A DNA stretch of 64,000 nt, taken from the NCBI RefSeq assembly GCF_014189505.1, contig NZ_CP050301.1:3293501-3357500 (forward strand). The letters are read 5' to 3'. The stretch comes from Phyllobacterium sp. 628. GTDB taxonomy: Bacteria > Pseudomonadota > Alphaproteobacteria > Rhizobiales > Rhizobiaceae. Shown one piece after another: positions 27,016-36,798 of the stretch; within the stretch, counting starts at the first letter, position 1; the number at the start of each line of letters is the position of its first letter. Under the pieces are notes generated by a model that had not been told where the DNA came from, searched no databases, and saw only the letters and a list, made by a program, of their open reading frames with translations. The position numbers were made by a program, and so were the translations under genes.

Positions 27016-29549
27016 ATGCGTACTTCGAAATGGGTTCTTGGAACCTATATTTTCATTATTGTCGCGGGTATTATTCTTGCGCTCCCGAATTTGTTCACCA
27101 AGGCTCAGCTTGATGCATTGCCAAACTGGCTGCCAAAGAAGCAGATCGCGCTTGGTCTCGATCTTCGCGGTGGTTCTTACCTCGTCCTTGAAGTCGATGC
27201 TGCGGCGCTGAAAAAGACCGTGTTCGCGCCATGCTCGATGACGCTCGCAATAAGCTTCGCACCGAGCGGATTCAGGCTCAGTCCATCCGGCTGGCTGGTG
27301 ATTCTGTCGTCGTTACGATTACTGATCCGGCACAGCGTGACCGTGCAGTAACTGTGCTGAAAGAACTGACAGCTCAAGTCGCACAGGTCGGCTTTGCGGC
27401 TCCTGTGAGTGATATCGACATTACCGCGACTGACAATCAGGTACGCCTCACATTGACTGACGCTGGTATGAAAGACAGGCTCGACAACGCTTTGCAGCAG
27501 AGTCTTGAAATTGTCCGCCGCCGCGTCGATCAGGTCGGTGTTGCCGAACCTTCGATCCAGCGTGTCGGTTCAGATCGTATCGTTGTCCAGCTTCCGGGTC
27601 TTCAGGATCCATCGCAGTTGCGCCAGCTGCTCGGCAGCACGGCCAAGATGACATTCCACATGGTTGCTGACCGGAATTTCGGCGATACGCCGCCGCCCGG
27701 CATCTCCATCCTTCCGGATGCTAAAAACCCTGCCGAGACTTATCCGGTCGAGGATCGCGTCGCTCTCAGTGGCGAACGTCTCACGGACGCCCGTGCAGCC
27801 TTTGATCCGCAGACCAATCAGCCGATCATTTCCTTCCGCTTCGACAATGTTGGTGCGCGTCAGTTTGCTGACATTACCAGCCAGAATGTCGGCCGTCCGT
27901 TCGCCATCGTGCTCGACGGCAAAGTGCTGACTGCACCGGTGATTCAGGTGCCAATCACCGGTGGCTCCGGTCAGATTACCGGCAACTTCACCGTTCAGGA
28001 CACGGTTACCACAGCGGCTCTGCTCCGCGCCGGTGCATTGCCAGCACCCCTGACCGTTATTGAAGAGCGTACTGTCGGCCCAGATCTTGGCGGCGACGTC
28101 ATCAAGATGGGTATCCTAACCGGTCTTGTCGGTTTTGCCCTCGTTGTCGGCTTTATCTTTGTTCTTTACGGAACATGGGGCTTCATTGCCAATCTGGCGC
28201 TGGCGCTTAACGTTATCCTGACATTCGGCGTCCTCAGCCTCATCGGCGCAACCCTTACCCTGCCCGGCATTGCCGCTATTATCCTTGGTATCGGCTTCGC
28301 GGTCGATGCGAACATTCTGATCAACGAACGTATCCGGGAAGAAGCCCGCAAAGGCATTGGCGCCATGGCCGCTGTCGACCGTGGTTTCAAACATGCCTAC
28401 GCAACCATCGTGGACGCCAACGTCACCCACCTTATTTCGACGCTGCTGCTGTTCCTCTTCGGCACCGGTCCAATCCGTGGTTTCGCGGTGACGATGGTCA
28501 TTGGCACGCTCATTTCAATGTTCACTGCCGTTACTGTTGTCCGCATTGTCATGACGGCTATTGTGCGCCGCCGGAAGATGAAGACGATCCACATCGAACA
28601 TGTGGTCAAGCTCGTGCCGGAGACCACGAAAATCTCCTTCATGAACGCGCGATTCTTCGGTATCGGCGTTTCGATCTTCCTGTCGATTGCCTCGATCATC
28701 CTGTTCATCCACCCGGGCCTCAACTATGGCATCGACTTCAAGGGCGGTATTCAGGTTGCAATCACCACATCCAAGCCTGCCGATCTCGCTTCCATGCGCA
28801 GTTCGCTTGAAGATCTCGGCCTCGGAGAGGTTGTGCTTCAGCAGGCGGGTGGCGACAATCAGGTCCTGATCCGTGTTCAGCGTCAGGAAGGCGGCGAAGA
28901 AGCCCAGACAGTCGCTGTGACCAAGGTCAAGGCAGCAGTCGAAAAGCTCGATGCCGGTGTGAAGATCGAAAGCTCGGAAGTTGTCGGGCCGAAGGTCAGT
29001 CAGGAACTGGCACGCTCTGGTGTTCTTGCGGTTATCCTCGCCAGTATCGCCATGCTGCTTTACATCTGGTGGCGGTTTGAGTGGCACTTCGCACTTGGTG
29101 CCATTGCCACACTCATCCTCGATACGACCAAAACGGTTGGTTTCTTTGCTCTGATGGGTCTGGATTTCAACCTCACCGCCATTGCCGCGCTTCTGACAAT
29201 GATCGGTTATTCCGTCAACGATAAGGTCGTGGTCTATGACCGCATGCGCGAGAACTTGCGCATTCACAAGAAGATGCCACTGCGCGAGATCATTGATATG
29301 AGTATCAATCAGACCCTGGCACGTTGTATCTACACATCCGTGACGATCTTCCTTGCCATGCTGCCCATGGCAATCTGGGGCGGCAAGGCCGTGGAAAACT
29401 TTGCTCTCCCGATGTTGTTCGGTGTTGTGATCGCCACAAGTTCGTCGATCTTCATTGCAGCACCGATCCTTCTGCTGCTTGGAACATGGTGGGAAAAAAA
29501 TCATACCCATCGCATCGGATCGAGCGAAACCCCGGCTGTGAAGAGCTGA
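27016..29549 (+). pseudogene. secDF: secDF, fused SecD-SecF translocase subunit, frameshifted
   Basis: Fused SecDF, ~844 residues once a frameshift is repaired. The first 66 codons encode the N-terminal membrane helix and QIALGLDLRGGSYLVLEVD, the SecD signature. The frame then breaks at the A5 run 27211-27215: the reading continues as DRVRAMLDDARNKLR only if one A is added (A6). From there the SecD P1 region, SecD membrane domain (GFAVDANILINERIREE) and SecF domain (GIDFKGGIQVAI; GYSVNDKVVVYDRMRE) are intact to the stop. It assists Sec export with proton motive force. yajC is not adjacent. The break may be a read error. Confidence 0.85.
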
Positions 29550-29582
29550 TCAGACTTTGATCTAAGCAGTTCAGGCTAAATA

Positions 29583-29623
29583 TCTGCGGCGTATGGAAAA
29601 AATTGCATTTCCTGCGCCGCAGA
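29583..29623. other. Inverted repeat downstream of secDF
   Basis: TCTGCGGCG (29583-29591) and CGCCGCAGA (29615-29623) form a perfect 9-bp stem with a 23-nt loop, 34 bp after the secDF stop and ~110 bp before ybaL. It lacks a T tail, so it may be a weak terminator or mRNA-end hairpin rather than a classical terminator. Confidence 0.45.
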
Positions 29624-29734
29624 CTGACAAAAGTTGTTTGCAAGACATCATGTGTACGCAATACTGAGGCAGTCATTAGCTGCTCGCAGTTTGATTTGAT
29701 TTTTTCATCACGACCAAGGGGGAGACACCGACAT

Positions 29735-31492
29735 ATGCCTCATGAAACGCCGCTGATTGCGACAATCGTTGTGGGCCTTGTGGTGGCCTTCATATTCGGT
29801 GCGATTGCCAACCGTCTGCGCGTTCCTCCCCTTGTCGGTTACCTGCTCGCCGGTGTGCTTGCCGGATCCCATACACCCGGTTTTGTCGCCGATCAGGAAT
29901 TGGCTTCAGAACTCGCCGAAATCGGCGTCATTCTGCTGATGTTCGGTGTCGGTCTGCATTTCTCCCTGAAGGATTTGCTGTCCGTCCGCGCGATCGCCAT
30001 TCCCGGCGCGATTGTGCAAATCATGGTCGCGACTCTGCTGGGTGCAGGCCTCGCCTGGATTCTCGGCTGGAGCATGCAGGCCGGTTTTGTCTTTGGTCTT
30101 GCCCTATCGGTTGCCAGTACCGTTGTGCTCCTGCGGGCCATGCAGGAACGCCGCCTGATCGAGACTGAGCGCGGACGCATTGCCGTTGGCTGGCTGATCG
30201 TCGAAGACCTTGCCATGGTTCTGGCTCTGGTACTCTTGCCGGCCATCGCCGATGTCGTCAATGGCAAGAACCCCGCCGCTGATGCTGCTGCCCATGTGGC
30301 AAGTGATCCAATAGCTGCCTATTTCAATCTTGGTATTGGCGGCATCATTGCGCTGACACTGGGCAAGGTTGCGGCATTTGTTGCGCTCATGCTCGTGGTT
30401 GGCCGCCGTGTCATTCCGTGGACGCTCCACACCATTGCCCACACCGGCTCGCGTGAACTTTTCCGCCTAGCCGTTCTGGCAATTGCCTTGGGCGTAGCCT
30501 TCGGCGCTTCAAAACTGTTCGGCGTCTCGCTGGCGCTCGGCGCGTTCTTTGCTGGCATGATCATGAGCGAGTCCGAACTCAGCCATCGTGCCGCCGAGGA
30601 ATCCCTGCCATTGCGCGACGCTTTTGCCGTGCTGTTCTTCGTGTCGGTCGGTATGTTGTTTGATCCGATGACGATCATCAACGATCCCCTGCCCCTGCTG
30701 GCTACTCTGGCCATCATCGTCGTCGGCAAATCCATCGCCGCATTTTTCATTGTACTGGCTTTTGGTTATCCCACCGGCACGGCCCTGATTATTTCGGCGA
30801 GTCTGGCGCAGATAGGCGAATTCTCGTTCATTCTCGCTGAGCTTGGTGTTGGTTTCGGCATGCTACCGGAAGAAGGCCGGGATCTCATTTTGGGTGGCGC
30901 GATCCTTTCGATTCTTTTGAATCCGCTGGTGTTTGCCGGCGTCGGTTATCTCAAACCCTGGCTGGAAAAACGATCAGCGCCTGCGGTCGACGCGAGCCCG
31001 GAAACCGTCATTGTTGAAGAGCCTGATGTGGAGGAACTGCATCAGACATCGCTTACCGGTCACGCTGTCCTTATCGGTTATGGACGCGTCGGCAGTCTGG
31101 TCGGCGATGCGCTGAAGGAAGCAGGCAAACCGTTTCTCGTTATCGAGGACGCTGACAAAACCGTCGCAAAACTCCGCGATGATGAGGTCGAAACAATTGT
31201 TGGAAATGCTGCAAATGGGGATGTTCTGGCAGCAGCCAATCTTGCGGAGGCGCGTCAGCTGATCATTGCTATTCCCAACGCTTTTGAAGCAGGACAGATT
31301 GTGGTCAAGGCGCGTGCGGCCAACCCGGTGATCAGTATTCTGGCCCGTGCACATTCGGACGCAGAAGTTCAGCATTTGCAGGATTTGGGGGCAGATGCAG
31401 TGATCATGGGTGAAAGGGAAATCGCCCGTGGTATTGTTGCGCATATTCTCGATCTCGATCAGCCCAAACCAGAGGAACCGGTCACAGCATAA
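29735..31492 (+). CDS. ybaL: YbaL-type monovalent cation:proton antiporter (CPA2)
   Basis: A 585-residue protein. The first ~390 residues form about twelve membrane segments of a CPA2 antiporter (PLVGYLLAGVLAGSHTPGF; LILGGAILSILLNPLVFAGV). The C-terminal ~150 residues form a TrkA-N/RCK nucleotide-binding domain (HAVLIGYGRVGSLVGDALKEAG), as in KefB/KefC/YbaL. It probably exchanges K+ or Na+ for protons at the inner membrane under nucleotide control. ATG 29735 follows the ribosome site AAGGGGGAGA; the frame's 44-residue upstream extension is not hydrophobic and is rejected. Confidence 0.87.
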   Translation: MPHETPLIATIVVGLVVAFIFGAIANRLRVPPLVGYLLAGVLAGSHTPGFVADQELASELAEIGVILLMFGVGLHFSLKDLLSVRAIAIPGAIVQIMVATLLGAGLAWILGWSMQAGFVFGLALSVASTVVLLRAMQERRLIETERGRIAVGWLIVEDLAMVLALVLLPAIADVVNGKNPAADAAAHVASDPIAAYFNLGIGGIIALTLGKVAAFVALMLVVGRRVIPWTLHTIAHTGSRELFRLAVLAIALGVAFGASKLFGVSLALGAFFAGMIMSESELSHRAAEESLPLRDAFAVLFFVSVGMLFDPMTIINDPLPLLATLAIIVVGKSIAAFFIVLAFGYPTGTALIISASLAQIGEFSFILAELGVGFGMLPEEGRDLILGGAILSILLNPLVFAGVGYLKPWLEKRSAPAVDASPETVIVEEPDVEELHQTSLTGHAVLIGYGRVGSLVGDALKEAGKPFLVIEDADKTVAKLRDDEVETIVGNAANGDVLAAANLAEARQLIIAIPNAFEAGQIVVKARAANPVISILARAHSDAEVQHLQDLGADAVIMGEREIARGIVAHILDLDQPKPEEPVTA

Positions 31493-31543
31493 CGACAAAA
31501 ACGGGGTTCGCGGCGCAAGCCAGGTGAGAATGACTAGGCAGGA

Positions 31544-32500
31544 ATGAGCATGAAATTAAAGGATTACGTTTGGCCAGTGATCGGACTGGCTGCAGTTGGT
31601 GTCTCCGCATGGCTTCTCTACCGGGAGCTGCGGAGCATTTCGCTGGATGACGTGATCCATAGCCTTTATGCAATCCCTACACATCGCTGGATTCTGGCTG
31701 CTCTCGCCTCGCTTCTCGCCTATGCTGCACTTGCCGGATACGATCGCATTGCTCTCTTGCATCTCAGGCGCAAAATTTCCTGGGTGTTTATTACGCTTTG
31801 TTCGTTCACCACCTATGCGCTTTCGCACAATATTGGCGCGTCGATGATATCGGGTGCCGTTGTCCGCTACCGGGCCTATTCCTCGCAGGGAATGAGCGGC
31901 CCGGAAATCGCCCTGCTGATCGCCTTCTGTTCGTTCACATTCATGCTCGGAACGATCACGCTCAGCGCCATTGTGCTGCTGCTCGAGCCCGATATCCTGC
32001 AACGATTCAACGACGAACTGCCGCTGTCCGTCAGCTATCTCCTGGGGTTTGGCGCTCTGGCATTTGTCTGTCTTTATGTTTTCGGCAGCTGGTTACAGTT
32101 GCGCCCATTGCGCATCCGCAAATTCACCCTTGAATATCCGCGCCTCGCTGTGGTGGCTCAACAATTGATTGTTGGACCACTGGAACTCATCGGTGCAGCG
32201 GCCATCATTTACTTTACGCTGCCTGAAGCCGGTAATCCGGGCTTCCTGATTATCCTCGGCATCTTCCTCATCTCTTTCTCCGCCGCGCTCATTTCCCATG
32301 CCCCGGGTGGCCTTGGCGTATTGGAACTGGTGTTTCTGACTGGCCTGCCGGATATGAATCAGGCTGATGTACTCGCGGCCCTTATCATCTTCCGCCTGTT
32401 CTATCTGTTGATCCCGTTTGCTCTGTCGCTGCTTGTCGTCCTGTTCTTTGAGCGTTCTCAATTGCTCCTGCGCTGGTACAAGAAGGACACCGAGAGCTAG
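31544..32500 (+). CDS. Lysylphosphatidylglycerol synthase TM-region family protein (YbhN-like)
   Basis: A 318-residue integral membrane protein of the UPF0104/LPG synthase transmembrane family. About eight hydrophobic segments are visible, together with the family's ISHAPGGLGVLELVFL motif near residue 249 and SHNIGASMISGAVVRYR near 92. Members include flippase domains of MprF and YbhN, with roles in lipid handling; this one lacks the catalytic lysyl-transferase domain. The ATG at 31544 has AGGA upstream; a second ATG is two codons in. It lies ~50 bp after ybaL and may be cotranscribed. Confidence 0.8.
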   Translation: MSMKLKDYVWPVIGLAAVGVSAWLLYRELRSISLDDVIHSLYAIPTHRWILAALASLLAYAALAGYDRIALLHLRRKISWVFITLCSFTTYALSHNIGASMISGAVVRYRAYSSQGMSGPEIALLIAFCSFTFMLGTITLSAIVLLLEPDILQRFNDELPLSVSYLLGFGALAFVCLYVFGSWLQLRPLRIRKFTLEYPRLAVVAQQLIVGPLELIGAAAIIYFTLPEAGNPGFLIILGIFLISFSAALISHAPGGLGVLELVFLTGLPDMNQADVLAALIIFRLFYLLIPFALSLLVVLFFERSQLLLRWYKKDTES

Positions 32501-32660
32501 AAAAGCTCTTGTGGATTTCACGATTCCAGAATTTGGCGTTGGAATTATTTTCCATTCCTCTCTGACTTTAGAGCCCTATTCCTTCAATGAACGGGGCGGC
32601 ACACCTATTTTCAGGCTCTGACTTCAATATTTCCTCCCGAGATTGGAAGGATGAGCACTG

Positions 32661-33221
32661 ATGACGACATTGATAATTCCGGGATATCGCGGCTCTGAAA
32701 AAGGCCATTGGCAGCAGCAGTGGCTGGCCGATGACGATTCCGCCCGGCTCATTGAACAGGAAGATTGGGAGAACCCGGTACTTTCTCAATGGTTGCACGT
32801 GCTGGAAGCTGCGATTTCGGAAACGCCGAACGCCATCCTTGTTGCCCATAGCCTGGGATGCGTTCTTGTCGCCCATCTTGCCAGTCGCCCTTCCGCGGCC
32901 CACGTCGCAGGTGCTGTTCTGGTCGCACCTGCAGATGCGGAGCGCATGGCCGTGCAGGATTCGAAATTCCGCAGCTTCGCGCCTTTACCCCGCCATGATT
33001 TTGGTTTTCCCTCTATCGTCGCGGCAAGCCGCGATGACCCCTATATGTCCTTCAACAAAGCGCAGGCTCTGGCGGAAATCTGGGGCTCCGGCTTTGTCGA
33101 TATGCGTAACGCCGGTCATATCAACGTCGCCAGTGGCTTTGGTTCGTGGCGAGAGGGCTATATTCTGGCCGACTCCATGCGCCGCCGGGTCCACTCTTTT
33201 CGCACCCAGCGCGCCGCTTGA
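32661..33221 (+). CDS. RBBP9/YdeN-type serine hydrolase
   Basis: A 186-residue small alpha/beta hydrolase. The nucleophile elbow is VAHSLGCVLVAH, the catalytic Asp is in ASRDDPYM and the His in MRNAGHINVASG. LIIPGYRGSEKGHWQQQW at the N-terminus is characteristic of the RBBP9/YdeN family. Physiological substrate unknown; cytoplasmic. It has no operon partner: the cys genes converge on it. Confidence 0.87.
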   Translation: MTTLIIPGYRGSEKGHWQQQWLADDDSARLIEQEDWENPVLSQWLHVLEAAISETPNAILVAHSLGCVLVAHLASRPSAAHVAGAVLVAPADAERMAVQDSKFRSFAPLPRHDFGFPSIVAASRDDPYMSFNKAQALAEIWGSGFVDMRNAGHINVASGFGSWREGYILADSMRRRVHSFRTQRAA

Positions 33222-33232
33222 AGCATTTGTAT

Positions 33233-34099
33233 CTAGGCTGATTGCTTCCGTTCCAGAAGATATTTCAGGACGAGCGTAACCACCGCAATCAATGCCAGGG
33301 TCGATGAGGCGGCAAACGCGCCGGTTACATTGTAGTCGTTGAACAGCAGTTCAATCTGCAATGGCAGCGTGTTTGTCTGGCCACGAATAGCGCCGGACAC
33401 CACCGACACCGCACCGAACTCGCCCATCACGCGCGCATTGCAAAGCACAGCGCCGTAAAGCAGGGCCCAGCGAATATTGGGCAGTGTTACATAGAAGAAG
33501 GTTTGCAACCCGGTCGCACCAAGGGTGATGGCAGCTTCCTCATCCTCGCTGCCCTGCGCTTGCATCAGAGGGATGAGCTCGCGTGCGACAAAGGGGCTCG
33601 TGACAAACAGGCTGACGAGAAAGATTGCCGGGACCGTAAACATGATCTTGATGTCGTAGGTTTCCAGCAATGGTCCGAGCAGACCCTGACTGCCGTAGAG
33701 AAAGAGATAGGTCACACCTGCAACAATCGGCGATACGGAAAACGGTATCTCGACAAATGTAATCAGCAATCCCCGCCCCGGAAAGCGGAAACGCGTCACC
33801 AGCCATGCCACGCAGATGCCGAAGATCATATTGATCGGCACGACGACAAGGGCTGTCAACACGGTCAGCCAGACGGCATGGACCGTAGCGGGCTGGGTGA
33901 TCTGCGTGAAATAGACGGCAACGCCTTCACGCAATGCGTAGGTGAAGATCACCGCTATCGGCACACCGATGAAAAGCGCAGACAGAACGATGGCCGACAC
34001 GATCAACAGCCAATGCGACAGCCGTCCGGGTTGCTGGCCATGACGCCGCGAGGATTGCGCTTGGACAGCTGGTGCGCCGAGATCAGTTGCGGTCTGCAT
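33233..34099 (-). CDS. cysW: Sulfate/thiosulfate ABC permease CysW
   Basis: A 288-residue permease with six membrane segments and the EAA-type loop ...ARVMGEFGAVSVVSG, which contacts the ATPase. The periplasmic-side FVEIPFSVSPIVAGVTYLFLYG is characteristic of CysW. It works with CysT and the binding protein encoded upstream. The start overlaps the cysT stop by 17 bp. Unusually, no cysA ATPase gene follows: the next gene, on the other strand, is a hydrolase only 11 bp away. Confidence 0.92.
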   Translation of the reverse strand: MQTATDLGAPAVQAQSSRRHGQQPGRLSHWLLIVSAIVLSALFIGVPIAVIFTYALREGVAVYFTQITQPATVHAVWLTVLTALVVVPINMIFGICVAWLVTRFRFPGRGLLITFVEIPFSVSPIVAGVTYLFLYGSQGLLGPLLETYDIKIMFTVPAIFLVSLFVTSPFVARELIPLMQAQGSEDEEAAITLGATGLQTFFYVTLPNIRWALLYGAVLCNARVMGEFGAVSVVSGAIRGQTNTLPLQIELLFNDYNVTGAFAASSTLALIAVVTLVLKYLLERKQSA

Positions 34100-34925
34100 A
34101 ACGGAGCTGCCAGGCTTGGATGGAATTTGTGATAAAGAGCATGAGGAACGCCATAACCAGCATCACCGTCGCGAGCGCCGCCGCTGCCGGATAGTCATAT
34201 TCGTCAAGCCTGATGAAAACCAGCAACGACATGACCTCGGTTTCAAATGGTAAGTTTCCCGAGATGAAAACAATTGCCCCGAACTCGCCAAGACTACGGG
34301 CGAATGACAGGCTGCAACCGGCAATGAATGCCGGGAAAATAGCTGGCCAAATGACTTTGGCAAATATCTGCCAGTTCGTGGCGCCGAGCGATCGGGCCGC
34401 CTCTTCAACATCAAGCGCAACGTCCTCCAGCACCGGCTGGACCGTACGGACGACGAAGGAGATACTGGTGAACATCATGGCAAGCGCGATCCCGAGCGGC
34501 GCGTAGGCAACCTTGATGCCAAGAGGTTCAAGAAACTGGCCAAACCAGCCATTGGCGGAAAATACCGTCACAAGAGCAAGGCCGGCAACCGCCGTGGGCA
34601 GGGCAAATGGCAGATCAATTACCGCATCAAGCAAGCGCCTGCCCGGAAAATCATAGCGGACAAGCACCCAAGCCAACAGGAGGCCGAACAATGCGTTGAA
34701 CAGGGTTGCGAGCGCCGCCGCCCCGACGGTGATCCGATAGGTTGCAAGCGCCCGCTCGGAAGAAATAATCGTCCAGAATTCCGGCCAGCCAAGATTGAAT
34801 GATTTGTACAGCATCGCCAGCAATGGCAGCGCAACAATGATCGTAAAATACAGCAAAGTTACCCCAAGGGTCAGGCTGAACCCCGGCAATATTCCTCGCT
34901 GACTGGATTTTGAAAACAATGACAT
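34083..34925 (-). CDS. cysT: Sulfate/thiosulfate ABC permease CysT
   Basis: A 280-residue permease with six membrane segments. LPGFSLTLGVTLLYFTIIVALPL at the N-terminus, the DLPFALPTAVAGLAL stretch and the EAA loop (ARSLGEFGAIVFISGN) are diagnostic for CysT/CysU. Lies 98 bp downstream of the binding-protein gene and overlaps cysW. Confidence 0.92.
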   Translation of the reverse strand: MSLFSKSSQRGILPGFSLTLGVTLLYFTIIVALPLLAMLYKSFNLGWPEFWTIISSERALATYRITVGAAALATLFNALFGLLLAWVLVRYDFPGRRLLDAVIDLPFALPTAVAGLALVTVFSANGWFGQFLEPLGIKVAYAPLGIALAMMFTSISFVVRTVQPVLEDVALDVEEAARSLGATNWQIFAKVIWPAIFPAFIAGCSLSFARSLGEFGAIVFISGNLPFETEVMSLLVFIRLDEYDYPAAAALATVMLVMAFLMLFITNSIQAWQLRYADRN

Positions 34926-35023
34926 GGTCAGTTTCTAAGGCCTGCTCCCGCGAAAGCAAGCAAGGGTTGAAAAGAATGCGGCGCAGCTTCAACACTGCGC
35001 CGTTCTCCTGTTCAAATTTCAAA

Positions 35024-36028
35024 TCAACGCTTGGTGAAAACCTTGTCGAGAATGCCGCCTTCGGCAAAATGTTCTTTCGACAATTTATCCCAACCACCGA
35101 ACACATCCTCGACCGTCACCAGACGCGTTGCGGGAAACTGCGCTGCATATTTCGCTTTGACGGTCTCGTCGTTCACCCGGTTGAAATTCTGGGCCAGAAT
35201 ATCCTGCCCCTCCGGCGTGTAGAGAAACTTCAGATAACTCTCTGCAATGGCCCTTGATCCGCGCTTATCGACCACTTTGTCGACAACAGTCACCGGGAAT
35301 TCGGCCAGCAAACTGACGGGCGGAACAATTGCATCATATTTGGTTTCGCCCAATTGTTTGCGTGTACCAAGCACTTCCGCTTCGAAGGTGATCAACACAT
35401 CGCCGATGCCGCGTTCGGCGAAAGTTGTGGTTGCCGCACGGCCGCCGGTATCGAAGACCGGAACATTGGCGAACAGCTTCTTGACGAATTCCTGCGCCTT
35501 TGCATCATCCTTGTTGAAGGCTTCAAGCGCATAGGCATAGGCAGCAAGATAGGTATAGCGCGCATTGCCCGATGTCTTGGGATTGGGGAAAATCACTTTC
35601 ACGTCGTCGCGAACCAGATCATCCCAGTTCTTGATATGCTTCGGATTACCTGCGCGAACCAGAAACGCCGGAAAGGAATAATAGGGCGAGGATTTGTTCG
35701 GCAGACGTGACTGCCAGTCGGCAGGGATAAAGTTGCCCTTGTCGTGCAGGACCTGAACATCCGTCACCTGATTAAACGTCACGACGTCAGCTTCCAGACC
35801 TTCAAGAATGGACCGCGCCTGTTTTGAAGAGCCAGCATGCGATTGGTTGACCGTGATGTCTTTACCCGTCTCCTTTTTGTACGCTGCGTTGAACGCTTTG
35901 TTGATCTGCTCATAAAGCTCGCGCGAAACATCGTAGGATACATTGAGAATATCCGTCGGCTCGGCCGCCTTCACAGGTCCAAGACCAAGCGCCAGCGCAA
36001 CCGTGGCGTAGAGGAACAGTTTCTTCAT
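35024..36028 (-). CDS. Sulfate/thiosulfate-binding protein
   Basis: A 334-residue periplasmic binding protein (Sbp/CysP family) with a signal peptide (LFLYATVALALGLGPVKA). The hallmark segments ILNVSYDVSRELYEQINKAF, VNQSHAGSSKQARSI, FPNPKTSGNARYTYLAAY and DIGVLITFEAE-like GDVLITFEAEV contact the oxyanion. It feeds CysT/CysW. The ATG 36028 is chosen because it begins the signal peptide. sbp and cysP cannot be told apart reliably by eye. Confidence 0.9.
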   Translation of the reverse strand: MKKLFLYATVALALGLGPVKAAEPTDILNVSYDVSRELYEQINKAFNAAYKKETGKDITVNQSHAGSSKQARSILEGLEADVVTFNQVTDVQVLHDKGNFIPADWQSRLPNKSSPYYSFPAFLVRAGNPKHIKNWDDLVRDDVKVIFPNPKTSGNARYTYLAAYAYALEAFNKDDAKAQEFVKKLFANVPVFDTGGRAATTTFAERGIGDVLITFEAEVLGTRKQLGETKYDAIVPPVSLLAEFPVTVVDKVVDKRGSRAIAESYLKFLYTPEGQDILAQNFNRVNDETVKAKYAAQFPATRLVTVEDVFGGWDKLSKEHFAEGGILDKVFTKR

Positions 36029-36302
36029 TGCATTCTCCCAAGCAGACAGCACGGCTCGCACTGTCATTATTGACCCAGCCCCATCCCACCCGACGATTTC
36101 ATAGGAGAACGGATATTTTTTCTGAGAATGCCGTCAATTTTCCGGGAGCGGAAGAATTGACGTTCCAACAATTGCCTTCGTGCTAAAACTTTATTCCAAT
36201 AAATGTCTAAAATGAAATATCCGCCCCTGAAAAGGCGTCAGGAACGCAACCCGTTTCTACCTCGCCAAAGCGCGAGGCAGTATGTCGAGAAAGAATGCGG
36301 TC

Positions 36303-36494
36303 TTACCAGAAGCCGCGATGCTGCCAGCACCAGAGGAAATCTTCCTCGGTCCAGTTGCGATGACGCTTGGCGGAAGCCTCGTCACTATCGCGTTTCTTCG
36401 GATCGCGTGCATCGACATCAAGAGTTTCGGCGGTGAATACCTCACGCCATAGGCGTTCGGCCCGATTAAAAATGCCTGATACTTCACTGTACAT
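36303..36494 (-). CDS. Small hypothetical protein with a strong ribosome site
   Basis: A 63-residue highly charged protein (MYSEVSGIFNRAERLWREVF..., then RDPKKRDSDEASAKRHRNW and TEEDFLWCWQHRGFW). The ATG at 36494 is preceded by GGAGG with 5-nt spacing, a strong sign of translation. It resembles no family I know. It sits upstream of and in the same direction as the sulfate-transport genes (275 bp gap) and divergent from the Rrf2 regulator. Confidence 0.6.
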   Translation of the reverse strand: MYSEVSGIFNRAERLWREVFTAETLDVDARDPKKRDSDEASAKRHRNWTEEDFLWCWQHRGFW

Positions 36495-36798
36495 TGCGAC
36501 CTCCATAAACGATTGGGTTGCAGAGTGCAGTTGCCTCGAGAGGTCAACCGATACTCAATGATGACCGGTTGAAAAAATTTGTCAACAATCACTACCTGTT
36601 TAATCGTGTATTGGTTTTAACGCTTTCGAAACTTCTTCGGAGCTTAATTCTTAATGAATTATTATTTTTCAGAGCCTTAACGGCCATTTTTAAGACATTC
36701 GCCCGCCTTCAAAAAACTCAATTTTTTAACATTTTTGTACTAGAAAATGTCACGCGAGGGACTATGACTGCATCACATACGGTAGTCAGGCAAAGAAA
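36495..36798. promoter_or_regulatory. Divergent AT-rich promoter region with inverted repeat
   Basis: A 304-bp, markedly AT-rich gap between the small gene (minus) and the Rrf2 gene (plus). It contains the perfect inverted repeat TAATTC-TTAAT-GAATTA (36645-36661), which is a candidate binding site for the Rrf2 protein. No credible ORF is seen. Confidence 0.4.

Noticed and set aside
27208-27216. Programmed -1 frameshift in secDF
   Set aside because: No upstream Shine-Dalgarno or obvious downstream stimulator, and two other genes show similar homopolymer indels, so read error is more likely; kept only as an alternative.
28515-29510. 331-codon minus-strand ORF opposite secDF
   Set aside because: His/Asp/Gly-rich composition and no motifs; it is the antisense shadow of the conserved SecF coding sequence.
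36257-36592. 111-codon ORF overlapping the 63-residue gene
   Set aside because: Different frame, no ribosome site, unlike any protein; the GGAGG-preceded frame is preferred.
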